Below, piece by piece: positions 49,138 through 56,562 of a stretch of DNA of 60,034 bases. Both the position numbers and the translations under genes were made by a program. The stretch is taken from assembly GCA_052168315.1 (NCBI GenBank), contig JBQLZO010000032.1:1-60034 (forward strand), written 5' to 3'. Position 1 is the stretch's first letter, and every line of letters starts with the position of its first letter. The DNA is from JBQLZO01 sp052168315 (GTDB lineage: Bacteria; Planctomycetota; Phycisphaerae; Phycisphaerales; UBA1924). The notes below the pieces were generated by a model. That model was not told where the DNA came from, did not search any database, and was given only the letters and a program-made list of their open reading frames with translations.

Positions 49138-52100
49138 ATGAAGGAATCAACCGATCAACCCGCCCCTCCCTCCCCCGAGCGATCCCTCGCCGGCCCCGCC
49201 CACCGCTACTCCGCCACCCTCGCCGACCAGATCGAAACCCGCTGGCAGGCCTGGTGGGACCAGCACGACACCTTTGTCCAGCCAAACCCTGGCCAGCCCG
49301 GCTTCGATGAATCCAAGCCCAAGTTCTACTGCCTCGACATGTTCCCATACCCCTCCGGCGCCGGCCTCCATGTCGGCCACCCCGAGGGCTACACCGCCAC
49401 AGACATCCTCTGCCGCTACAAGCGCATGACGGGCTTCAATGTCCTGCACCCCATGGGATGGGATGCCTTCGGCCTCCCCGCCGAGCAGTACGCCATCCAG
49501 ACCGGCGTCCACCCCGCCATCACCACAGCCAACGCCATCGACAACTTCCGACGCCAGCTCAAACGCTTCGGATTTTCCTACGACTGGTCAAGAGAGATCG
49601 CCACCATCGATCCCGCCTACTACCGATGGACCCAGTGGATCTGGCTCCGCGCCTACAACGCCTGGTTCGATGAGAACGCCGAATCCCCCGAAGGCCCCCC
49701 CGGCAACCGCCTCGGCCGCGCCCGACCCATCACAGAACTCATCACCATGCTCCAGCGCGGCGAAGCGATCGTCGGCATCGGCAACACCATCATCCGCCAG
49801 CAGCGCACACAGCATGTGCTCGCCCACATCGCCGGCAGCGCCGGCGCCACGCGACCATGGTCCCAGCTCTCCGAGCAGGAGCAGCGACAGTTCATCGACG
49901 ACCAGCGCCTCGCCTACCTCGGCGAGCAGACCGTCAACTGGTGCCCCAAGCTCGGCACCGCACTCGCCAACGAGGAAGTCATCGACGGCCGCTCCGAACG
50001 CGGCGGACACCCCGTCTTCCGCAAGCCCCTCCGCCAGTGGATGTTCCGCATCACCGCCTACGCCGAGCGCCTCCTCCACGCCCTCCCATCCCTCGACTGG
50101 CCCGAGTCCACGCGCACCATGCAGCGCGAATGGATCGGCCGATCCGAAGGCGCAGAGATCGACTTCGCCCTCGATGTCCCCGAAGACTGGTCCGGCCTCG
50201 CCGATGTCGATGAGCACCTCTCCTCCGACGGCGCCCCCGGCGCCCTCCGCGTCTTCACCACCCGACCCGACACCCTCTTCGGCGCCACCTACATGGTCGT
50301 CGCCCCCGAGCACCCCCTCGTCGACGCCATCCTCGCCCATCCCCTCGCCGAGACCGACGCCACCGCCCTCCGCGCCTACGCCGAGGCCGCCCGCAACCGC
50401 TCCGATGTCGACCGCCAGGCCGACAACAAGGAAAAAACCGGCGTCTTCACCGGCGCCCGCGCCATCAATCCCGCCACCGGCAAGCCCATCCCCATCTGGA
50501 CCGCAGACTATGTCCTGATGGGATACGGCACCGGTGCCATCATGGCCGTGCCCGCCCACGACCAGCGCGACTACGAGTTCGCCACCGCATTCAACCTCCC
50601 CATCGTCGATGTCGTCTACCCCCGAGCCATGGCCGCCATGGCCTACTACGCCAACAACGCCATCCCCGAGGAAACCACCGACAAGCAGTGGCGCACCACA
50701 CTCGCCGACTTCCTGGGGCTCGTCACCTCCTCCGATGCCCACGCCGACCGCTTCGCCGAGATCCTCTCGATCATCCGGTCCCGCCGCGATGCCGACCGCC
50801 CGGACGCCAAACCCGGCGCCCGCGAACTCCGAGGCGCCATCCGCACCGAGTGGCTCGACACCATGGACGACATGGACCTGCGATCCTTCGACGACCTCAA
50901 GCGCCGCATCAGCGAAGGCGCCATGCACCTGCACGCAGAATCCGCGTTCTCCACCAAGGGCATCGCCGTCAACTCCTCCAACGACTCCATCTCCCTCGAC
51001 GGCCTCGACACCGACGCCGCCAAGCGCGAGATCGTCCGCTGGCTCGAATCCCAGGGCATCGGCACCCACCGAGTGAACTACAAGCTCCGCGACTGGCTCT
51101 TCTCACGCCAGCGCTACTGGGGCGAGCCATTCCCCATCGTCTACGACGAGCGCGGCCGACACTACCCCGTCTCCGATGCCCACCTCCCCGTCGCCCTCCC
51201 CGATCTCGACGACTACCAGCCCGAAGAATCAGAAGACCCGCGCCCCCTGCTCGCCAAGGCCGCCGACTGGGTCCGCACCACCGCCGGCAAGGCCGGCGTC
51301 GACCCCAGACTGCTCGACCCCGACACGCCCGTCCGCAGAGAAACCAACACCATGCCCGGCTGGGCCGGCTCCTGCTGGTACTACCTCCGGTACTGCGATC
51401 CCACCAACGCCCGCGCCCCCATCGACCCCGCCATCGACCGCTACTGGATGGGCAAGCCGCACGCCGCGCCGGACCACCGCGCCGCCGGCGTCGACCTCTA
51501 CATCGGCGGTGCCGAGCACGCCGTCCTCCACCTCCTCTACGCCCGCTTCTGGCACAAGATGCTCTACGACCTCGGCCATGTCTCCACACCCGAGCCCTTC
51601 GCCAAACTCTTCCACCAGGGCCTCATCCTCTCCTACGGGTACATGCGCGCCGACAAATCCCTCGTCGCCGTCGATCAGGTCATGCTGAAAGGCGAGCCCG
51701 ACCGCGACCTCACCATCCCCGACCCCGCGCTCGACGATGAATCGCTCGAGTTCGTCGAACGAGGCACCGGCGAGCCGCTCAAGCGCATCGTCTGCAAGAT
51801 GTCCAAATCCCTCAAGAATGTCGTCAACCCCGACGAGATCATCGAGCGATTCGGCGCCGATGCGTTCCGCCTCTACGAGATGTACATCGGCCCGCTCGAA
51901 GCATCACAGCCCTGGCGCACCAACGACCTCGTCGGCCTCTACCGCTTCCTCCAGCGCGCCTGGCGGCTCATCATCGACGAGGACACGGGCGAAGCAAAGC
52001 TGGCAGATTCTCCAAACCCTGACACCGAGCAATTGCTGCATCGGGTCACTGTCAAGGTGGCTGGTGACATCGAGCGCCTGGCGTTCAACACGGCAATCGC

Positions 52101-52512
52101 TGCAATGATCGAGTTTGTGAACGCCGCAACCTCACTCGGCGGACCAGATGGGTGGCAAAACAAGGGACGGAATCTCACCGCCGACCAGGCATCACACTTC
52201 GTCCGCGTCCTCTCCCCCTTCGTGCCCCACATGGCCGAGGAACTCTGGAGCAGGCTCGGCCACCAGCCCCCCGCATCCCTGGCCGAGTGGCCCACGGTCG
52301 ACGATTCGCTGCTGCGCGATGATGAGGTCGAGGTCCCCGTCCAGATCATGGGCAAGGTCCGCCACCGCCTCATGGTCCCCGCCGATGCCGATGCCAAGGC
52401 CATGGAAGAAATCGCCATGGCCGACGACAAGGTCCGCGCCCTGCTCGATGGCAAAACCGTGCGCAAGATCGTCGCCGTGCCCGGCAAGATGATCAACATC
52501 GTCGCCAACTGA
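49138..52512 (+). CDS. leuS: Leucyl-tRNA synthetase
   Basis: A 1124-residue class Ia synthetase charging tRNA-Leu. The HIGH-type motif is HVGH (about 78-81) within DMFPYPSGAGLHVGHPEG, and KMSKS is at about 888-892. The editing domain (about 335-500) includes TTRPDTLFGATYMVVAPEHP and GTGAIMAVPAHDQRDYEFA. It is longer than typical (about 860-880) because of insertions at about 180-262 and about 500-600. The zinc-ribbon Cys pairs expected near NWCPKLGTALANEEV are mostly lost. A stretch at 51985-52190 has clearly different codon use. The C-terminal anticodon and tail domains are intact. Confidence 0.97.
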   Translation: MKESTDQPAPPSPERSLAGPAHRYSATLADQIETRWQAWWDQHDTFVQPNPGQPGFDESKPKFYCLDMFPYPSGAGLHVGHPEGYTATDILCRYKRMTGFNVLHPMGWDAFGLPAEQYAIQTGVHPAITTANAIDNFRRQLKRFGFSYDWSREIATIDPAYYRWTQWIWLRAYNAWFDENAESPEGPPGNRLGRARPITELITMLQRGEAIVGIGNTIIRQQRTQHVLAHIAGSAGATRPWSQLSEQEQRQFIDDQRLAYLGEQTVNWCPKLGTALANEEVIDGRSERGGHPVFRKPLRQWMFRITAYAERLLHALPSLDWPESTRTMQREWIGRSEGAEIDFALDVPEDWSGLADVDEHLSSDGAPGALRVFTTRPDTLFGATYMVVAPEHPLVDAILAHPLAETDATALRAYAEAARNRSDVDRQADNKEKTGVFTGARAINPATGKPIPIWTADYVLMGYGTGAIMAVPAHDQRDYEFATAFNLPIVDVVYPRAMAAMAYYANNAIPEETTDKQWRTTLADFLGLVTSSDAHADRFAEILSIIRSRRDADRPDAKPGARELRGAIRTEWLDTMDDMDLRSFDDLKRRISEGAMHLHAESAFSTKGIAVNSSNDSISLDGLDTDAAKREIVRWLESQGIGTHRVNYKLRDWLFSRQRYWGEPFPIVYDERGRHYPVSDAHLPVALPDLDDYQPEESEDPRPLLAKAADWVRTTAGKAGVDPRLLDPDTPVRRETNTMPGWAGSCWYYLRYCDPTNARAPIDPAIDRYWMGKPHAAPDHRAAGVDLYIGGAEHAVLHLLYARFWHKMLYDLGHVSTPEPFAKLFHQGLILSYGYMRADKSLVAVDQVMLKGEPDRDLTIPDPALDDESLEFVERGTGEPLKRIVCKMSKSLKNVVNPDEIIERFGADAFRLYEMYIGPLEASQPWRTNDLVGLYRFLQRAWRLIIDEDTGEAKLADSPNPDTEQLLHRVTVKVAGDIERLAFNTAIAAMIEFVNAATSLGGPDGWQNKGRNLTADQASHFVRVLSPFVPHMAEELWSRLGHQPPASLAEWPTVDDSLLRDDEVEVPVQIMGKVRHRLMVPADADAKAMEEIAMADDKVRALLDGKTVRKIVAVPGKMINIVAN
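51985..52190 (+). other. Codon-usage patch inside leuS
   Basis: Within this stretch third positions switch from almost always C to a mix of A, T and G (for example GCA AAG CTG GCA GAT TCT CCA). On both sides the strict C-ending pattern resumes. The reading frame and protein family match are unbroken, so the patch looks like replaced sequence rather than an insertion. Confidence 0.7.
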
Positions 52513-52579
52513 TCACCGGGCGCATCCGCCCGCCCGCCGGTGGAGGTGCGTGCGGCAACGGAGAAGGAGCGATGCGATC

Positions 52580-52867
52580 GTGCTGTTCCATATCACCGAG
52601 TCGTTCCGCAACGGCGCCGATGAGATCGGCAAGCGCTTCGCCGCCCGCGGACGGCTCATGCCCGAGGGCTGCGGCATCGAGGTCATCGCCAGCTGGATGG
52701 ACACCGATGCCACCCGATGCTTCATGATCATCGCCGCGCCGGAACGCGCATCGCTCGATGGCTGGATCGCAAACTGGTCGGACCTTGTCTCGTTCGAGGT
52801 CAGCCAGATCGTCGTGTCGTCCGACTTCTGGGCCGCCCGCCGCGCCGCGGACCCCGGGGCCACCTGA
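52580..52867 (+). CDS. DUF3303-like small protein
   Basis: A 95-residue protein beginning at a GTG, with AAGGAG about ten bases upstream. An in-frame GTG at 52550 is less likely. VLFHITESFRNGADEIGKRF, GRLMPEGCGIEVIASWMD, TRCFMIIAAPE and the end LDGWIANWSDLVSFEVSQIV fit the DUF3303 family, a small ferredoxin-like alpha-beta fold related to dimeric stress-type proteins. No enzyme activity is assigned. It follows leuS by 67 bases, across a weak hairpin, and could be transcribed from its own or the leuS promoter. Confidence 0.8.
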   Translation: MLFHITESFRNGADEIGKRFAARGRLMPEGCGIEVIASWMDTDATRCFMIIAAPERASLDGWIANWSDLVSFEVSQIVVSSDFWAARRAADPGAT

Positions 52868-52945
52868 ACCGCGACCAACGCACCCCAGCGCCACTCACAT
52901 CGCCGCCCGGCACGGATCATCGAACGGTTCCGATCCCGCGCCGCC

Positions 52946-53146
52946 TCACGCCCCGGGATCGCGAGGCCCGCGCTGCGCGTGCAGCGCCCACAGCGAAACA
53001 AAGCACGCCGTGATCATGCACCCGTTCCCGATGTCCGACCACATCTCGCCGTCCATCGAGTGCATGTGGACCAGCGCCACGATGTACGAAGCGAACCCGG
53101 AGGCCGCCAGCAGGAACGAAACGACTCTCAGCAGCAATCTCGGCAT
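52946..53146 (-). CDS. Small membrane protein
   Basis: A 66-residue protein with two hydrophobic stretches (about 4-26, LLLRVVSFLLAASGFASYIVAL, and about 37-54, IGNGCMITACFVSLWAL) joined by an acidic His/Met-rich loop. AAGGAA eight bases before the ATG at 53146 supports that start. The longer ORF upstream is not convincing. It diverges from the sensor phosphatase gene at 53317. No family is recognised. Confidence 0.55.
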   Translation of the reverse strand: MPRLLLRVVSFLLAASGFASYIVALVHMHSMDGEMWSDIGNGCMITACFVSLWALHAQRGPRDPGA

Positions 53147-53303
53147 GGCATGGTTCCTTGGGAATGTCGCCGCCCAGATTACACCCGGGCTCCAAAGCGC
53201 GGAACGCGCCCCCCCCGCGACGCCCACCCGCCCGCCCATCACCATCCTTCACACACCGGAAACCCCCCACCCGGGACACGCCCTGCGCCCCCGCCCGCCT
53301 CTG

Positions 53304-53309
53304 TATAGT
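53304..53309 (+). promoter_or_regulatory. -10 hexamer TATAGT
   Basis: TATAGT matches five of six consensus positions and lies seven bases before the GTG at 53317. It supports GTG as the start and predicts a leader of about one base. Confidence 0.5.
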
Positions 53310-53316
53310 CCGCCCC

Positions 53317-55320
53317 GTGCCGCGGCCCATCCTCGCTCGATGCTCGATCCGTCTCATCGCCCCGGCGATGCTCGTGCTCGTCGCGGCCGCGGTGCTCATC
53401 GCCATCGGCACCGCTCAGGGCCACGCCGCAGTCCACCGCCTCGCCTCCGACCAACTCAACCAGATCCACGAACGCATCGACCAGCACATCGAAACACTCG
53501 TCGGGCTCCCCGCACGCCTCAACCAGACCAACATCGCCCTCATCCGCTCCGGCGTCTTCGATCCCGCCGAGCCCCGCGCATGGGGCCCCGTCCTCATCGA
53601 GCAGTTCCGCGCCTTCCAGGCCCTCAGCGCCATCACCTGGGGCGGCGAGGATGCCCAGTGCACATGGGTTGCCCGGTACTCCGGCGAGGATGAGTTCCTC
53701 TACTACGCCATCAAGGACCACCTCACCGGCGACCAGATCGTCGAGTACCGCGTCGCCGCCGATGGCTCCGTCGCCGACCAGCCCAGCGGCGCTTTCCCCT
53801 TCGACCCCCGCACCCGACCCTGGTACCTCGCGCCAAAGAACGCCGGGCGCGCCTCGTGGAGCGAGCCGTTCGTCTGGGTCGGCGGCGGCGGCGATGACCG
53901 CCCCACCCTCGGCATCGCCTACGGCTCCCCATACCACGACGACCAGGGCCAGCTCATCGGCATCATGGACGCCGACCTCAGCCTCCAGGACATCTCGCGA
54001 TACCTCGCCGGCATCGCCATCGCACGGACCGGCCGCGCCTACATCGTCGACCACGAAGGGCTCATGCTCGCGGCCTCGACCGGCGCGCCCATGGTCGACG
54101 CCGAGGGCGCACGCCTCCACGCCACCGACAGCGATGCCGACTGGATCGCCGCCAGCGCCCGGCGACTCGCCGGAGCCTTCGACGCCGAAGCAGGCGCATC
54201 CGAAGACTTCCAGACCATCATCACCATCGACGGCGTCCGACAGTGGCTCCGCGCCTCGCCGTTCGTCCACGAGTCCGGCCTCCACTGGGTCATCGTCACC
54301 CTCGTGCCCGAGTCCGACTTCATGTCCGAGATCGCCGCCGGACGCCGCCGCAGCGCCTGGTTCACCGCCGGCGCCATCCTCGGCACCATCGGGCTCGGCT
54401 TCATGCTCGCATCGCTCCTCGTGCGCCCGACCCTCAGGCTCTCGCAGCATGTCCGCCGCCTCGGCGAGGGCAACCTCGAGAGCAGGATCGACCTCCCCTA
54501 CACGCGCGAACTCACACGACTCTCCGATGACATCAACCAGATGGCCGGAGACCTCCGCGACCGCATGGAACTCCGCCGATCCCTCGCCATGGCCATGGAA
54601 GTCCAGCAGGGCCTGCTCCCCAGCCAGACCCCCGTGATCGACGGGCTCGACATCACCGGGTACAGCACCTACTGCGACGAGACCGGCGGCGACTACTGCG
54701 ACTACCTCGACGTCGCCGATGTCTCCGACAGCACCGCCGCGTTCGTCGTCGGAGATGTCACCGGGCACGGCATCGCCGCCGCACTCCTCATGGCCACCGC
54801 GCGCGGAATCCTCCGCAGCCGCTGCACCGAACGCGGAACACTCGGCTCGCTGCTCGATCACCTCAACGACCTGCTCGTAGAGGTCACCGGCGGAACCCGA
54901 TTCATGACCATGGTGATCGTCACCATCGACGCCCAGCACGGCGACCTCCGCCTCTCCTCCGCCGGGCACGACCCGCCCTTCATCTACAACCCAGAGAAAG
55001 ACGAGTTCATCGAACTCACCGCCGGCGGGCTCCCCTTGGGCGTCGTGGCCGGAGAGCGATACCCGGAGGCATCCTGCGGCCCGCTCCCCATCGGCAGCGT
55101 CGTGCTCGTCTCGACCGATGGCGTCTGGGAAGCGCAGAACTCCGAGCAGCAACAATTCGGCAAGGACCGCGTCCGCGAGATCATCCGAGCCAACGCCGGA
55201 CGCACCTCGGGCGAGATCACCCAGGCCCTGTACGACGCCGTGCAGGAGTTCTGCGGCGACGCCCGACAGCTCGACGACATCACCTTCGTCGTCGTGAAGC
55301 GCACCCAGGCGTCCGCCTGA
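53317..55320 (+). CDS. Membrane sensor phosphatase: Cache, HAMP and SpoIIE/PP2C domains
   Basis: A 667-residue membrane-bound phosphatase. The first helix (about 13-35) and second helix (about 345-368) bracket an extracytoplasmic double-Cache-like sensor: FPFDPRTRPWYLAPK, LGIAYGSPYHDDQGQLIGIMDADLSL and GRAYIVDHEGLML are typical. A HAMP linker follows (VRPTLRLSQHVRRLGEGNLE). The phosphatase domain (about 425-665) has GGDYCDYLD, VVGDVTGHGIAAALLMATA, VSTDGVWEAQN and DDITFVVVKR, which retain the metal-binding Asp residues. It would couple an external ligand to dephosphorylation of an intracellular protein, usually an anti-anti-sigma factor. No such partner is adjacent. The GTG start is chosen from the -10 position and the family's short N-terminus. 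Confidence 0.9.
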   Translation: MPRPILARCSIRLIAPAMLVLVAAAVLIAIGTAQGHAAVHRLASDQLNQIHERIDQHIETLVGLPARLNQTNIALIRSGVFDPAEPRAWGPVLIEQFRAFQALSAITWGGEDAQCTWVARYSGEDEFLYYAIKDHLTGDQIVEYRVAADGSVADQPSGAFPFDPRTRPWYLAPKNAGRASWSEPFVWVGGGGDDRPTLGIAYGSPYHDDQGQLIGIMDADLSLQDISRYLAGIAIARTGRAYIVDHEGLMLAASTGAPMVDAEGARLHATDSDADWIAASARRLAGAFDAEAGASEDFQTIITIDGVRQWLRASPFVHESGLHWVIVTLVPESDFMSEIAAGRRRSAWFTAGAILGTIGLGFMLASLLVRPTLRLSQHVRRLGEGNLESRIDLPYTRELTRLSDDINQMAGDLRDRMELRRSLAMAMEVQQGLLPSQTPVIDGLDITGYSTYCDETGGDYCDYLDVADVSDSTAAFVVGDVTGHGIAAALLMATARGILRSRCTERGTLGSLLDHLNDLLVEVTGGTRFMTMVIVTIDAQHGDLRLSSAGHDPPFIYNPEKDEFIELTAGGLPLGVVAGERYPEASCGPLPIGSVVLVSTDGVWEAQNSEQQQFGKDRVREIIRANAGRTSGEITQALYDAVQEFCGDARQLDDITFVVVKRTQASA

Positions 55321-55352
55321 CACCGGTCCATCCAGCGCACCCAGCCGACGCT

Positions 55353-56312
55353 TCACCGCTTCGCAGCGCGCTTCGCGTGCTTGTATCCCAGCCGCCAGAC
55401 CTTGGTCGGATCGCCGCGGTAGCACCAAGGCCAGTCCGTGATGTGCCCCTCGCAAAGCTCGAAGGCCCGCAGCGCCAGGTCGAAGTCACGGATCTCGGAG
55501 CAGATGTACGCGCAGCGTCCATAGATCGCCGGTCGCACAGCAAGGCGGGCGACTTTCTGCGAACCCAGGAGTCCCGGGACGATGCTCCGCACGGAGTCGA
55601 TGACCTTCGATGACTCGTAGTAGCTGTCCGCGAGCTTCTCCTTATCTTCGAACAAGTATGTGTAGAGCCACCGCTCGATGTGCCCGAGCAGGACTGATGC
55701 GCGGGCCGGGCTGTCATCGCGCGTGCTCGCCGTGATCCAGTCCATCGCCTTGTACATGCCCTGGTGCGAGCCGCTCCACTTCTGGGTGCTCGCGTACACG
55801 ACCGCGTCCGCGCTGGCCCAGCAGTCCGGATCGCGGTCGAATGCCGCCTTGAAACTCCGGCGCGCCGCGGGCAGGTCTTCGATGTTGGCCCGCGCCAGCC
55901 CGATCAACGCCGTGAGATCGCGCGGATCCATCTCCGCCGCCAGCATGAACTCGGCGATGCTCTCTTCCGTGCACCGGTAATAGACCTCGGCCATCTTCTC
56001 GGTGACCGTGTCGGCAACGCCCTCTCCACGGGCCTTCCACCCGTCGTCGAGCAGGCGCGTGGCGTAGAGCAGCCGGGCCGCGGGCGAGCCCGGTCGGTCG
56101 TTGACCCATTCCACGAACGGCGCAATGCGACCGACGGCTTCCGAGACCCGATCGCAGACGAACCACCGCTCATCGCCCGGCGACGCCTCGGACATGATCC
56201 ATTCGCAGAGATCCCAATCGCGCTGCGCGACGGCGTCCCTTATCGCCGCGATGCGCGGATCACCAAAGGTCCCATCCAATCGCTCAGGGAGCCCGAGGAA
56301 TGTTCGCAGCAT
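55353..56312 (-). CDS. Repeat-type hypothetical protein, possibly DUF4034-like
   Basis: A 319-residue soluble protein. Helical repeats are suggested by WDLCEWIMSEASPGDERWF, AARLLYATRLLDDGWKARGEG, AEFMLAAEMDPRDLTALIGLARA and LALRAFELCEG. The pattern of a rich-in-Trp region, then W-K-A-R-G-E-G, then TPR-like helices recalls DUF4034-type proteins of other bacteria; that assignment is tentative. There is no signal peptide. CCGGAG eight bases before the ATG at 56312 supports that start. The longer ORF upstream is Pro/Arg-rich and non-coding in appearance. Function unknown. Confidence 0.65.
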   Translation of the reverse strand: MLRTFLGLPERLDGTFGDPRIAAIRDAVAQRDWDLCEWIMSEASPGDERWFVCDRVSEAVGRIAPFVEWVNDRPGSPAARLLYATRLLDDGWKARGEGVADTVTEKMAEVYYRCTEESIAEFMLAAEMDPRDLTALIGLARANIEDLPAARRSFKAAFDRDPDCWASADAVVYASTQKWSGSHQGMYKAMDWITASTRDDSPARASVLLGHIERWLYTYLFEDKEKLADSYYESSKVIDSVRSIVPGLLGSQKVARLAVRPAIYGRCAYICSEIRDFDLALRAFELCEGHITDWPWCYRGDPTKVWRLGYKHAKRAAKR

Positions 56313-56562
56313 GGCGCAACTCCGGAATGCCCCCCGACGCTCGGCTTGGAAGCCGCCGATCGTAGTTCGATCGTCGGACCGCCAGGCGGCGGGAGGTGGG
56401 GCCGCGGAGAGCTCCCAGGAAGCCGGGATCGGGCAGCGGGCCCGAGAAGCGACCCACAACCCGACAACATCGACCCCTCGGGGCCCGCGGTGAATCCATA
56501 AACTCCACCCGATCAGTCGGCGCCAAGGGACCCGGCACGACATCAGAAGAAGGAGACCCGCG

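Noticed and set aside
52513..52545. Hairpin after leuS as a terminator
   Set aside because: The CACCGG/CCGGTG arms have mismatches and no T-run follows, so it was not listed as a terminator.
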